Counted from the first letter of the stretch, positions 1 through 9,855 are shown. The stretch: DNA of 64,000 bases from Indolivaga macrotermitis (GCF_900128985.1 NZ_FQUC01000001.1:558001-622000); one strand, 5' to 3'. Program-made: numbers and translations. The notes: generated from the sequence alone by a model not told the origin.

Positions 1-925
1 GTCGCCATTCCAAGGATGGATTGATGTATGCTTTATTTGCAGAAACTACAGGCCTGTAATTGTCAGCACGCTCGTATGCTCCGTTTAGGCGGAATGCAAC
101 TGTTCTCTTGCTGTCTAATACCGATTGTACATCGAATGTGGGGCGTACCTGCCCCCAGCTACCGACACGTAAGTCTACTTGTCCTGCATTTACGAATTTA
201 GGAGTTTTAGTCACAACATTAATTACACCGCCGGCATTTCCTAAGTCAGTGATAACCCCCTGAGTGACGGCAGCCGATCCTTTTATCATCTGGATGCTTT
301 CTACACCTTGCATATCAGCTACACCCGATGCTGTCTGGAATTGAGAGTCGATACGAACTCCGTTTTTTAATACCGGTATGCCACGGAAGCCGCGAGTCGA
401 CATACTCTCTTTAACACCACCGTATGATCCGAAAAGAGTAACACCGGGAACATTTCTAACTGCATCGGTAATCGTTAATGCACCCTGTTCGGTGATTACT
501 TTTTCTGAAATAACCGAGATTGTTTGTATCTGCTCACTTGGACGAAGAGGCATACGGGTTATAGCATCCAGTTTCTCGGGTTGCTTATATCGTTCACCAA
601 ATACTTCGACTTCGGCAAGAGCATTGCTGACTTCCATATCGAAACGCATTCTTTGCATATCAGAACGCTGTTCCAGGTTCTGTGTATTAGGTTTGTAGCC
701 AATGTAGCTTACTGTTATTTTTCTTGCTGCTCTTGGTAAGCCTTTGAATATAAAAGCTCCGTTATCATCGGTGAGGGCTGATAGATTTGATCCTTCTATC
801 ACTACTGTTGCAGAAGTTAGAGGATCGCCGTTCTCGTCATATACATATCCTTTTACTTTTTGAGCATAGCTGTATCCTATACAAATAAAGAGAAGAAATA
901 GAGAGAAAAGAATTTTTCTAGACAT
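1..925 (-). CDS. TonB-dependent siderophore-type receptor, 5' part only
   Basis: The coding strand reads from an ATG at 925 down to base 1 without a stop, giving about 308 residues; the C-terminal barrel lies outside the window. The N-terminus is a signal peptide, then a carboxypeptidase-regulatory-like domain (about residues 22-100), then a TonB plug domain with PVLKNGVRID and NVVTKTPK, wording typical of siderophore receptors. It should sit in the outer membrane and import an iron chelate or similar ligand using TonB energy. A TACCTTTG -7 box lies at 986-993. The ligand cannot be told from this part. Confidence 0.9.
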   Translation of the reverse strand, partial: MSRKILFSLFLLFICIGYSYAQKVKGYVYDENGDPLTSATVVIEGSNLSALTDDNGAFIFKGLPRAARKITVSYIGYKPNTQNLEQRSDMQRMRFDMEVSNALAEVEVFGERYKQPEKLDAITRMPLRPSEQIQTISVISEKVITEQGALTITDAVRNVPGVTLFGSYGGVKESMSTRGFRGIPVLKNGVRIDSQFQTASGVADMQGVESIQMIKGSAAVTQGVITDLGNAGGVINVVTKTPKFVNAGQVDLRVGSWGQVRPTFDVQSVLDSKRTVAFRLNGAYERADNYRPVVSANKAYINPSLEWR

Positions 926-932
926 GATTTAT

Positions 933-959
933 ATTTTAATTAATAGAAATTTTAATTAA
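933..959. repeat. 11-bp direct repeat in receptor leader
   Basis: ATTTTAATTAA occurs at 933-943 and again at 949-959, separated by TAGAA, between the -7 box and the start codon. The position suits a regulator site, but the sequence is very AT-rich and chance is possible. Confidence 0.35.
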
Positions 960-985
960 GTTTTAAAAACTTTTAGATTCGGTTG

Positions 986-993
986 CAAAGGTA
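986..993 (-). promoter_or_regulatory. -7 promoter box of the TonB receptor
   Basis: TACCTTTG on the minus strand fits the Bacteroidota -7 consensus TAnnTTTG. It lies 61 bp upstream of the receptor ATG. No clear TTTG -33 element is seen at the usual 19-21 bp distance. Confidence 0.45.
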
Positions 994-1150
994 TAGGTTA
1001 TGTCTATACGGGATAATCGCAAAAAATAGGGATATTATACATGGCTAATCACCTATATTAGGTATTTAGTACCTTAAATTCCAGCTTTTGTATACGAATC
1101 AATGTTAGTAAGTTCGGGCTGTAATGTGATATGTTTGTACTGTTTTTAGT

Positions 1151-1158
1151 TATCTTTG
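1151..1158 (+). promoter_or_regulatory. -7 promoter box of the lipoprotein-glnS unit
   Basis: TATCTTTG fits TAnnTTTG and ends 17 bp before the ATG at 1176. It lies downstream of the alternative ATG at 1131, so it argues for the later start. Confidence 0.55.
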
Positions 1159-1175
1159 CAAAAAATAAATATCTG

Positions 1176-1511
1176 ATGCGATTACTTACAATACTATTAT
1201 CAATATCATTAGCTTCGTTCCTGTATGCCTGTTCAGGTCCTTCTATTGAAGAAGATGCACGCTCAGCGGCAGACCTGTCACGCATATCCAACCAGTGTGC
1301 CATTGAGAATGATATGACGGGTGCAGGAAAAGCATATAGTGAGGCTCAGGCAATAATGGAAAAGTATAAGAATCTGGGTAAATTCGAAGAGTTTTACGAA
1401 ATATACAACTCTTACCTGCAGGAGAGCGCCCGGGTAGAAGATGCTAAGCTCGAAGAAGAAGCGGATGCTGCGTTGGCTGAACCAGCAGGAACGACAAACG
1501 AAAAAAAATAA
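1176..1511 (+). CDS. Small lipoprotein of unknown function
   Basis: Encodes 111 residues starting MRLLTIL, with a hydrophobic signal and the lipobox LYAC, so it should be a lipid-anchored envelope protein. The mature part is a mostly helical, acidic, Ala/Glu-rich stretch (AAADLSR-like, then EEADAALAEPA) without a domain I recognise. An ATG at 1131 in the same frame would add 15 residues but lies upstream of the -7 box at 1151, so 1176 is preferred. The gene ends 24 bp before glnS and is probably co-transcribed with it. Confidence 0.75.
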   Translation: MRLLTILLSISLASFLYACSGPSIEEDARSAADLSRISNQCAIENDMTGAGKAYSEAQAIMEKYKNLGKFEEFYEIYNSYLQESARVEDAKLEEEADAALAEPAGTTNEKK

Positions 1512-1535
1512 GAATCCTAAATATTAAAAGAACAA

Positions 1536-3227
1536 ATGTCAGAAATTACGCCAACTGAAGAAAAGAGAAGTCTTAATTTTATCGAAGCGATAGTAGAGAA
1601 AGACTTACAAGAAGGAAAAGACGGAGGTCGTTTACAGACACGTTTTCCTCCCGAACCAAACGGATATTTACATATAGGGCATGCAAAAGCTATATGTATG
1701 AATTTTGGTTTGGCTCAGCAGTATGGCGGGGTTTGTAATTTGCGCTTTGACGATACTAATCCGGTAAAAGAGGATGTGGAGTATGTTGACGCAATACAGG
1801 AAGATATACAATGGCTTGGCTATGATTGGGCGAATGTATATTATGCTTCTGATTATTTTCAACAGCTATGGGATTTTGCTATACTTCTGATAAAAGAAGG
1901 CAAGGCCTATATTGATGAACAGTCGGCGGAAGAGATAGCTAAACAAAAAGGTACACCTACTCAGGCCGGGACCGAGAGTCCATATAGAAACAGGCCTATA
2001 GAAGAAAATCTGGATTTATTCAGAAAGATGAATGAAGGGCTTTTGGCAGAAGGAAGCATGGTGTTACGGGCCAAAATAGATATGGCGTCCCCTAACATGC
2101 ACTTTAGAGATCCTATTATATATCGTATAATCAAGCAGGCTCACCACCGTACAGGTAATCAGTGGAATGCTTACCCGATGTATGACTTCGCTCATGGTCA
2201 ATGTGATTATTTCGAGGGAGTTACGCATTCTATTTGTACACTTGAATTCGTTGTTCACCGCCCATTATATGATTGGTTTATAGACCAGTTGGCAGATGGC
2301 GATTATCGCCCTCACCAATACGAGTTCAACCGTTTGAATCTTACTTACACTATGATGAGCAAGCGCAAGTTGCTACAATTAGTTAAGGAAAATCTGGTAC
2401 AAGGTTGGGACGACCCCCGTATGCCTACTATTTGCGGATTCAGAAGGAGGGGTTATACACCGGAGTCGATCCACAATTTCATAGACCGGATAGGGTATAC
2501 CAAATATGATGGCGTGATCGATGTCGCTTTGCTCGAATATGCAGTTAGAGAAGATTTGAACAAAAGAGCTACCCGTGCATCGGTTGTATTAGATCCTGTG
2601 AAACTGATATTGACAAACTATCCTGATGGAGAAATCGAGAAGTTACGTGCACAAAATAATCCCGAAGATGAGCAGTCCGGTTCTCATGAAGTGCTGTTCT
2701 CTAAAGAACTGTTTATAGAAAGGGAGGATTTTATGGAAGATGCTCCTAAGAAATATTTTCGCTTGACACCCGGACAGGAGGTACGTTTGAAGAATGCTTA
2801 CATTGTAAAATGTACAGGATGTAAACGTGATGATGACGGAAATGTAGTGGAAGTGTATGCAGAATATGACTCCGAAACAAAGAGTGGTATGGCCGAAAGT
2901 AACCGTAAGGTCAAAGGTACTATCCATTGGGTGTCAACTCAGGACGCAATTGATGTGGATGTGCGTTTGTATGACCGGTTGTTCACTGTCGAAAACCCGG
3001 GAGACGATAAAGACCGTGACTTTCGTGAGTTTCTTAATCCGGACTCATTAATAATAAAAACAGGTTGTAAGGCCGAGTCGTTCTTGAAAGACGCGAAGCC
3101 TTTGGATAATTATCAGTTCCAACGTATCGGGTATTTCAATGTAGACCCCGATTCAACAGATAGTCATCTGATCTTTAACCGTACCGTGACATTAAAAGAT
3201 TCATGGAGTAAGATTAAAGATAAATAA
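1536..3227 (+). CDS. glnS: Glutaminyl-tRNA synthetase
   Basis: 563 residues, close to the 554 of the E. coli enzyme. It charges tRNA-Gln with glutamine using ATP in the cytoplasm. The class I signatures are present: HIGH at residues 46-49 in a GYLHIGHAKA context, and the KMSKS-type loop as MMSKRKL near residue 273. The N-terminal FPPEPNGYLHIGHAKA context and the overall length fit GlnRS rather than GluRS. It follows the small lipoprotein gene by 24 bp and precedes the TPR gene by 37 bp, with no terminator visible between them, so the three probably form one transcript. Confidence 0.97.
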   Translation: MSEITPTEEKRSLNFIEAIVEKDLQEGKDGGRLQTRFPPEPNGYLHIGHAKAICMNFGLAQQYGGVCNLRFDDTNPVKEDVEYVDAIQEDIQWLGYDWANVYYASDYFQQLWDFAILLIKEGKAYIDEQSAEEIAKQKGTPTQAGTESPYRNRPIEENLDLFRKMNEGLLAEGSMVLRAKIDMASPNMHFRDPIIYRIIKQAHHRTGNQWNAYPMYDFAHGQCDYFEGVTHSICTLEFVVHRPLYDWFIDQLADGDYRPHQYEFNRLNLTYTMMSKRKLLQLVKENLVQGWDDPRMPTICGFRRRGYTPESIHNFIDRIGYTKYDGVIDVALLEYAVREDLNKRATRASVVLDPVKLILTNYPDGEIEKLRAQNNPEDEQSGSHEVLFSKELFIEREDFMEDAPKKYFRLTPGQEVRLKNAYIVKCTGCKRDDDGNVVEVYAEYDSETKSGMAESNRKVKGTIHWVSTQDAIDVDVRLYDRLFTVENPGDDKDRDFREFLNPDSLIIKTGCKAESFLKDAKPLDNYQFQRIGYFNVDPDSTDSHLIFNRTVTLKDSWSKIKDK

Positions 3228-3264
3228 CCTGAATGGTTATCTTTTTATAAGTTATATACAGATT

Positions 3265-4692
3265 ATGGCAGAAAGAGATATTTCTGATTTGATTGCCCGG
3301 TACGAGCATATGCTCATATCGGGTAAACCCGTTTATTTTGACGCTGATGAATACGATGAATTGGCTGAATATTATGATAAACTGGACGATCTTGATTCTG
3401 CACGCGATATAGTAGCGCAAGGTTTGGCTATACATCCCGAAAACGAGCGTTTGATGCTGAAAAATGCCCGCTTCTTGATCTATGATTCAAAATATAGTGA
3501 GGCATTGACTTTTCTGAATACACACTTCGGAACATATAATTTTGATTTGTATCTGATGAAGATAGAATGCCTGTTGAATATGAGCTTATACGCAGAAGCT
3601 TATCAGCTAACAACAGAGGTATTGAACGATGAAGATACTGATTTAGGAATAATATTGTCTGAGTTAGGATTTATATACCTTGAGACAGAATATTATGACG
3701 AAGCTGTGCTGTATTTGGAGAAAAGCCTCGAATATGATTCCCAAAACCGGGAAGTGTTGGATGATTTAGCATTTGCTTATGAGTCTAAGGGCGACTTTGA
3801 GTCTGCAGTTCGTATTTGTAATAAAGTATTAGATATAGACCCCTATTCACTGGAAACATGGTTGATGTTGGGGAAACTGTACTCGTTGAATAATGACTAT
3901 GAAAATGCTATCGATGCCTTTGATTTTGCTCTTACATTGGATGAGAAAGACTTCAGTGCACTCAAACTAAAAGCGCATTGCTTGATTTTATCAGAAAGAA
4001 CAGAAGAGGCTATCGAAGTCCTGAAATTATGTCTGGCATTATATCCCGAAGATGATACTATTTACCTGACTTTAGCCGATTCGTATTTAGAATTGGAGCG
4101 CTTTGATGATATGCTGGCATATCTGGATGAATATGAGCGATGTGCAGGAGAAACGACTGAGTCCATATCGAAAAAAGCATATGCATATCTGATGAAAGGA
4201 AACTATGATAAGGCTAAATCGCTTATTGATAAAGTGCTAGAGATCGATCCTGAGTCCTTTGAGGTAAATATGATCGCAGGAGAGCTTAGTTACAAACAGG
4301 AAGATATGCTTAAGGCAGAATTTTTCTATTTGAAGGCATTAACATTACAAGAGTCAGAGTCAGACTCGGACGATGTGTTGGAAAAGCTTGTATCTGTTAG
4401 TGTGAAAGAAGGTGATTTGGATAAAGCCATAGGATGGCAAAAAAGAATTTTAGATATTAATGCTTCTGCTTCTGTTCTGAAAAAATTAGCACTACTGTAT
4501 TTAGAAAAGGGAGATAAGGAAAACTATACCTCTACATTGGATATGTTTAGTGATGATGAATTAAGGGATTTCTTTCTGTTATTTTACCAGGATGAGCATA
4601 GAGATATATCGATTTCTGATAGAGAATATTTGCTAAACAGACTTTCTGAAGCCTTTAATTGTAGGCTGTTATATAAAAATATAAAATATTAA
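3265..4692 (+). CDS. Tetratricopeptide repeat protein
   Basis: 475 residues made almost entirely of 34-residue helical repeats with the TPR pattern, for example LGKLYSLNNDYENAIDAFDFAL and LADSYLELERFDDMLAYLDEY. I estimate nine or more repeats. No signal peptide or membrane segment is seen, so a cytoplasmic scaffold role is likely; the partner is unknown. Very acidic (many Asp and Glu). A strong hairpin terminator closes the unit at 4751-4782. Confidence 0.85.
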   Translation: MAERDISDLIARYEHMLISGKPVYFDADEYDELAEYYDKLDDLDSARDIVAQGLAIHPENERLMLKNARFLIYDSKYSEALTFLNTHFGTYNFDLYLMKIECLLNMSLYAEAYQLTTEVLNDEDTDLGIILSELGFIYLETEYYDEAVLYLEKSLEYDSQNREVLDDLAFAYESKGDFESAVRICNKVLDIDPYSLETWLMLGKLYSLNNDYENAIDAFDFALTLDEKDFSALKLKAHCLILSERTEEAIEVLKLCLALYPEDDTIYLTLADSYLELERFDDMLAYLDEYERCAGETTESISKKAYAYLMKGNYDKAKSLIDKVLEIDPESFEVNMIAGELSYKQEDMLKAEFFYLKALTLQESESDSDDVLEKLVSVSVKEGDLDKAIGWQKRILDINASASVLKKLALLYLEKGDKENYTSTLDMFSDDELRDFFLLFYQDEHRDISISDREYLLNRLSEAFNCRLLYKNIKY

Positions 4693-4750
4693 TAGCTGAT
4701 ATTTATACTATTGAGTGATTAATGCCTGTTTGGCAAATAGATAATCTGAA

Positions 4751-4782
4751 GGTTGCAATTGGTGAAAATTGCAACCTTTTTT
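4751..4782 (+). terminator. Rho-independent terminator after TPR gene
   Basis: Arms GGTTGCAATT (4751-4760) and AATTGCAACC (4767-4776) pair perfectly over 10 bp around a six-base loop, followed by six T (4777-4782). Confidence 0.92.
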
Positions 4783-4885
4783 ATTCTTTAACGAAGTGAA
4801 TTCTGTGAAGTGGCTGACGAAATGATATATTTATGATGGGTATTAATGCTGTTTTTTGTCAAAAATATACACTTTTCATGTCTAA

Positions 4886-4902
4886 AATCTATTTTAAATA
4901 GA
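4886..4902. promoter_or_regulatory. Palindromic operator candidate upstream of susCD
   Basis: ATCTATTT (4886-4893), one T, AAATAGAT (4895-4902): a perfect 8-bp inverted repeat whose end is 28 bp before the -33 element of the susC promoter. An activator position is plausible. No regulator gene is adjacent. Confidence 0.45.
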
Positions 4903-4930
4903 TAAATACTAACATCTAACATTATATTTT

Positions 4931-4962
4931 TTTGTGTCTTTTGTGAAAAACTGTTATATTTG
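4931..4962 (+). promoter_or_regulatory. Promoter of susC-susD
   Basis: TTTG at 4931-4934, a 20-bp spacer, then TATATTTG at 4955-4962. This is a complete match to the Bacteroidota consensus TTTG-N19-21-TAnnTTTG and the best promoter in the window. Confidence 0.8.
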
Positions 4963-5056
4963 TCCCCTGCTTTGTGAATTTATGTGATGTATTCTCAGGT
5001 TGATTTTAAGCAAAATATTATAAATTAAGTAATTGAGTAAATTTAAAGTAGTGTTT

Positions 5057-8000
5057 ATGAAAAAATTGATAATGATTTTGACTTGCATCATTGCAAGTGT
5101 GGGGTTATCAGTGGCTCAGACAACAACAAAGGTTTCCGGTACTATCGTAGATGATACCGGCGAGACCGTAATTGGAGCCTCGGTAGTTGCAAAAGGTACC
5201 ACAGTAGGTACAGTGACTGATGTGGATGGTAATTTTTCATTTAATATTCCGTCTGATAGAAAGACTTTGGTTATTTCTCTAATTGGTATGAGAACAAAAG
5301 AGGTTGCTGCCGGTCAAAATCTTAGGGTTGTATTAGAAAATGATTCAAAATTGATGGAAGAGGTTGTCGTAACTGCGATGGGTATTTCTAGAGATAGAAA
5401 GTCATTGGGTTATGCTGCTCAAGATTTGAAATCGGATGATTTGATCAAGGCTTCCAATCCTAGTTTAGCTGGATCTTTGCAGGGTAAAGTATCCGGTGTG
5501 CAAATCACTCCATCAAGTGGTATGCCCGGAGCTTCGTCTAAAATAACAATCCGCGGATCACGTTCATTTACAGGAGACAATACTCCTCTTTATGTAGTTG
5601 ACGGTATGCCTATTGCTTCATCTGCCGATGTTGATACAGATCAATCTGTAACAGGAACAGACTTTGCTAACCGTGCAGTCGATATTGATCCGAATGATAT
5701 TGAGTCAATTAATATATTGAAAGGACAAGCTGCTTCGGCTTTGTATGGTATCCGTGCATCAAATGGTGTGGTTATTATCACTACAAGAAGTGGTAAAGGT
5801 GCTAAAAAAGGAAAACCTCAGGTGTCTTTCTCTAGTACACTTAGTTTTGATAAGATTTCTCGTTATCCAGAACTCCAATCTACATATGCACAAGGTTCAG
5901 GAGGAAAGTATAACCCTCTAACTTCATATGCGTGGGGTCCTAAGATTTCAGAATTAGCAAATGATGCGACTTATGGTGGTAATACAGATAACGCATATAC
6001 TCAGAAATATGGTATGCAGTCTGGTAAATATTACGTGCCTCAAAGAGCTAATGCAGGATTAGATCCTTGGGCTACACCTCAATCTTATGATAATGTAAGG
6101 GACTTTTTCCAGACAGGAACAACATTCAATAATTCATTGAATATTGTACAGGCTACAGATAAGTCAAATTATTCATTCTCTCTGGGTAGTACTACACAAG
6201 ATGGTATTATTCCTACAACTGGAATGCACCGTTATACATCAAAACTTTCTGCAGAAACTAAATTGACAGATCAGTGGACAACAGGTTTTGTTGGAAATTT
6301 CGTTTATTCTTCAATATCAAAAATGCCGACAGCAAATGATGCTCTTTTGGCTACTGTATATGGGGCTCCTCCAAGTTATGATTTAAAAGGTATACCTGGA
6401 TATTACGAAAATAATCCGTATAAACAAAATAATTATAGAGGTGGATCATTTGCTCAACCATATTGGTCGGTAGATAATAATAATTTTAAAGAACGTACAA
6501 ATCGATTCTTTGGTAATGCATATGCTTCTTATGTTACAAAGATGAATACAGAGGATCAAAAATTGACTTTAAAATATCAAATAGGAACAGACTCTTATAC
6601 AACTAATTATACAGATTCGTGGGGTTATGGAAATAAAGGATCGAATAATAGTGGTCAAATAGAAGAATATTCTTGGACAAATGTTACTATAAACTCCTTG
6701 TTAACCGCTGTTTATGATTGGAATATCAATGAGGATTGGGCCCTTAATGTAATATTAGGAAATGAGTTTATACAGGATCGTAAGAAATATAACTATTCTT
6801 ATGGTGCTGATTATAACTTCGGCGGCTGGAATCATATGGAAAATGCGACAGTTACTAATAGTAAAGAAGAAACAAGAAGAAAAAGAACCGTTGGATTTTT
6901 TGGAAGTGCAAATGCATCATATAAAAACATGCTATATCTAACCGTTACCGGTAGAAATGATATTGTGTCTTATATGCCAAGGAATAACAGGTCGTTCTTC
7001 TATCCTTCAGTATCAGGAAGCTTTGTTTTGTCTGAATTAAGTGGATTTGATAAGAGTGTTGTTAATTATGCAAAAGTTAGAGCTTCGTATGCTGAAGTAG
7101 GTCAGGCTGGTGATTATTATGATAATTTCTATTATAAACCAGAGTATGGTAGTGGTTTTTATGCTCTTACTCCGATCTTATATCCAATAAATGGAGTTAG
7201 TGGATTTGTTCCATATTACAGAATATATGATCCTAACTTAAAACCTCAGAATACAAAATCGTATGAACTAGGATTTGATGTAAACTTTTTGGATAACTTA
7301 TTTGGCTTAAGCTATACTTACTCTCGTCAAAATGTAAAAGACCAGATTTTCGATGTGCCTTTGGCGGGTTCGACTGGTGCAGGTTATATGAAGATGAACG
7401 GAGGTAAGGTACACACTAATAGTCATGAGATTACCCTTAATGTAAATCCTGTAAGAACAAAATTAATCGATTGGTCTTTCGGGGTTAACTGGACAAAAAT
7501 TGATAATTATGTAGATGCATTAGCCCCAGGGGTAAATAGTATCTTCTTGGGTGGTTTTGTTACCCCTCAGGTAAGAGCTGGTATTGGAGATAAATTCCCT
7601 GTAATATATGGTAGTTCATACAAGAGAGATGATGCAGGCAATATGGTTGTAGATTCGGATGGTTTACCTATGGTTGGTGATACTAAGGTTATTGGAAATG
7701 TTTCTCCAGACTTCACCCTAGGGTTTAATACAAGCATTCGTATCGAAAAGCTGAATATTAGTGCTGTTTTCGATTGGAAAAGCGGAGGCCAAATGTATAG
7801 TGGAACAAACGGCTTGTTAAACCTTTATGGCGTAAGTAAAGCAACTGACAACAGAGATCAAATGATTGTAGTTGACGGCGTTAAGGAAGATGGTTCTAAA
7901 AATGATATAGAAGTAGACAAACAAACATATTATGTTAATGTAAATAATATTGACGAATCATCTATCTATGATGCCTCATTTATAAAATTGAGAGAATTAG

Positions 8001-8200
8001 CTGTAAGTTATCCGGTATTTAAAAGATCTTGGTTAGAGGTTACTGTAAATGCTTTTGCTCGTAATATCATTGTTTGGTCAGAATTGCCAAACTTAGATCC
8101 TGAAAGTTCACAGGGAAATAACAATATGGGTGGTGCATTCGAAAGATTCTCTTTACCTCAGACATCGAGCTATGGTTTTGGTGTTAATGTCAAATTTTAA
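5057..8200 (+). CDS. SusC/RagA-family TonB-linked outer membrane protein
   Basis: 1047 residues from the ATG at 5057; the frame opens earlier at a TTG (5033), but MKKLIMIL begins a normal signal peptide ending at VAQ. The mature N-terminus is a CarboxypepD_reg-like domain (KVSGTIVDDTGETVIGASV), followed by EEVVVTAMG and a plug domain with the SusC signature NGVVIITT, then a long barrel ending in an aromatic residue. It should form the TonB-driven pore of a nutrient uptake complex with the SusD-like lipoprotein encoded 15 bp downstream. No glycoside hydrolase or peptidase lies nearby, so the substrate is unknown. Confidence 0.95.
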   Translation: MKKLIMILTCIIASVGLSVAQTTTKVSGTIVDDTGETVIGASVVAKGTTVGTVTDVDGNFSFNIPSDRKTLVISLIGMRTKEVAAGQNLRVVLENDSKLMEEVVVTAMGISRDRKSLGYAAQDLKSDDLIKASNPSLAGSLQGKVSGVQITPSSGMPGASSKITIRGSRSFTGDNTPLYVVDGMPIASSADVDTDQSVTGTDFANRAVDIDPNDIESINILKGQAASALYGIRASNGVVIITTRSGKGAKKGKPQVSFSSTLSFDKISRYPELQSTYAQGSGGKYNPLTSYAWGPKISELANDATYGGNTDNAYTQKYGMQSGKYYVPQRANAGLDPWATPQSYDNVRDFFQTGTTFNNSLNIVQATDKSNYSFSLGSTTQDGIIPTTGMHRYTSKLSAETKLTDQWTTGFVGNFVYSSISKMPTANDALLATVYGAPPSYDLKGIPGYYENNPYKQNNYRGGSFAQPYWSVDNNNFKERTNRFFGNAYASYVTKMNTEDQKLTLKYQIGTDSYTTNYTDSWGYGNKGSNNSGQIEEYSWTNVTINSLLTAVYDWNINEDWALNVILGNEFIQDRKKYNYSYGADYNFGGWNHMENATVTNSKEETRRKRTVGFFGSANASYKNMLYLTVTGRNDIVSYMPRNNRSFFYPSVSGSFVLSELSGFDKSVVNYAKVRASYAEVGQAGDYYDNFYYKPEYGSGFYALTPILYPINGVSGFVPYYRIYDPNLKPQNTKSYELGFDVNFLDNLFGLSYTYSRQNVKDQIFDVPLAGSTGAGYMKMNGGKVHTNSHEITLNVNPVRTKLIDWSFGVNWTKIDNYVDALAPGVNSIFLGGFVTPQVRAGIGDKFPVIYGSSYKRDDAGNMVVDSDGLPMVGDTKVIGNVSPDFTLGFNTSIRIEKLNISAVFDWKSGGQMYSGTNGLLNLYGVSKATDNRDQMIVVDGVKEDGSKNDIEVDKQTYYVNVNNIDESSIYDASFIKLRELAVSYPVFKRSWLEVTVNAFARNIIVWSELPNLDPESSQGNNNMGGAFERFSLPQTSSYGFGVNVKF

Positions 8201-8215
8201 AACAGAAATTTTGAA

Positions 8216-9793
8216 ATGAAAAAGATAAAACTATTTATATATCTTTTAGCTTTAGGGTTGTCTGGTTCTTTTTTAACCAGTTGCTCTGAAGATACAATGG
8301 ATGGTATCAATAAAAACCCGAATAATCCATCTAATACAGACGCCAAGTTTATGATGGCTGAGCTAGGTACGAGTACAGCTTTTAATGTTGTAGGAGGAGA
8401 CTTCTCGTTCTATCTGGCATCTTATATAGAGCATGAGACAGGTATTTATAATCAATTGTATAATGCTGAAATAAGATCAGGAGAACCAACTTTAGGAAGT
8501 ACATTTAATAACGTATGGCAAAACAGTGTCTATTCTAATATTAAAACAGCAAAGATTATCATAGCGAAATGTTCTGAAGGTGGTGCTGAAGAAGGTAACG
8601 ATATCACTTTAGGCGCAGCAAAAGTTATGCTAGCTTATAATGCAGCTATCATAACAGATCTTTTTGGGGATGCTCCATACACAGAAGCAGGTGAAATAAA
8701 TGCTGATGGAACACCTAAATACATGCAACCTAAAGTTGATAAGCAAGAAGATATCTATAAAAGTATCTTTACTCATTTGAATGAGGCAATTGTATTATTT
8801 GATGGATCAGATTCTGGTGTTACAGGGAGTATGGGAGGAAAAGATTTTCTATATAGTGGCAATTCTGCTAAATGGAAAAAAGCTGCTTATGCTTTAAAGG
8901 CTCGTTACACAATGAGATTGCTGAATAGAAGTACTGATAAGACTACAGACTTAAATAATATTCTGGACTATATAAATAAATCTTTTGCTAGTACAGCAGA
9001 TGAATTTAAATTTGCTCAGTACGATGGAGGTTCTCAACTAAACCCTTTGTTCTCATTTACGTATAGTAGAGACTATATGGCTGCTAGCCAAAGCCTTGTT
9101 GATAAGTTATTGGAAAGAAACGATCCTCGTTATAATAATACTTTTTATAACTTTAATGCTAGTATTAACTCATATGAGCAGGTTACAGATGCAACGAAAT
9201 TGAAGATTGCGCCCAATGGAACACCTGAGCAACTTCAGTATTATTATTCTACTTCACTAGCTGATTTAGCTATTACTGCACCAACAATGCTGTTGAGCTA
9301 TCATGAGTTATTATTTTTAAAAGCAGAAGCCCTTGCTCGTTTGGGTAGAAATACGGAAGCTGAATCTGCTTTGAAGGAAGCTATTACTGTAGCTTTTGCT
9401 AATTTTGAAAATTCAGTAAATTCGGCTGTAAATGAGTTTGTTGGAGGAGATCCTGTTACTTTTGATGCAGATATTAGTACTAAATATTATACCGAATCAG
9501 TAAAGCCTCTTTTCGATGTAAATCCTCTTAAAGAAGTAATGATTCAGAAATATTTAGCTTTTTATGGAGCTTCGGGTGAATCTGTAGAAGCCTATAATGA
9601 CTACCGTAGGTTAAAAGCCACAGGGGAGAATTTCATAACATTAAATAATCCTAAGAATACAACACAATTCCCATTACGTTTACCATATGGTTCAGACGAA
9701 ATGACGGCTAATGAGAATGTAAAGGTTCTATACACCGATCAGGGTAATTATGTTTATACTGAGCCTGTGTGGTGGGCTGGTGGTACTCGCTAA
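8216..9793 (+). CDS. SusD/RagB-like nutrient-binding lipoprotein
   Basis: 525 residues with signal peptide and lipobox LTSC, so it is a surface or outer-membrane lipoprotein. The start of the mature part (INKNPNNPSNTDA), the DLFGDAPYTEA segment and the C-terminal layout fit the SusD-like_2 subgroup (PF12771) better than classical starch-type SusD. It should cap the SusC-like channel and bind its ligand. The gene is co-transcribed with the preceding susC homologue, and a strong terminator follows at 9822-9855. Confidence 0.93.
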   Translation: MKKIKLFIYLLALGLSGSFLTSCSEDTMDGINKNPNNPSNTDAKFMMAELGTSTAFNVVGGDFSFYLASYIEHETGIYNQLYNAEIRSGEPTLGSTFNNVWQNSVYSNIKTAKIIIAKCSEGGAEEGNDITLGAAKVMLAYNAAIITDLFGDAPYTEAGEINADGTPKYMQPKVDKQEDIYKSIFTHLNEAIVLFDGSDSGVTGSMGGKDFLYSGNSAKWKKAAYALKARYTMRLLNRSTDKTTDLNNILDYINKSFASTADEFKFAQYDGGSQLNPLFSFTYSRDYMAASQSLVDKLLERNDPRYNNTFYNFNASINSYEQVTDATKLKIAPNGTPEQLQYYYSTSLADLAITAPTMLLSYHELLFLKAEALARLGRNTEAESALKEAITVAFANFENSVNSAVNEFVGGDPVTFDADISTKYYTESVKPLFDVNPLKEVMIQKYLAFYGASGESVEAYNDYRRLKATGENFITLNNPKNTTQFPLRLPYGSDEMTANENVKVLYTDQGNYVYTEPVWWAGGTR

Positions 9794-9821
9794 TTTTTAA
9801 TTTGCAATTATATTATATAAG

Positions 9822-9855
9822 GAAAGACATCTGATTATTCGGATGTCTTTCTTTT
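9822..9855 (+). terminator. Terminator of susCD
   Basis: GAAAGACATCTGA (9822-9834) pairs with TCGGATGTCTTTC (9839-9851), 13 bp including one wobble pair, with loop TTAT, followed by four T. The 3' end runs directly into the fur promoter region. Confidence 0.9.

Larger units (their letters stand above)
4693..5056. other. Intergenic region before susC
   Basis: No gene is seen in these 364 bp. It holds the terminator of the TPR unit (4751-4782), a 17-bp interrupted palindrome (4886-4902), a consensus promoter (4931-4962) and an untranslated leader of roughly 85-90 bp before the susC ATG. Confidence 0.7.
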
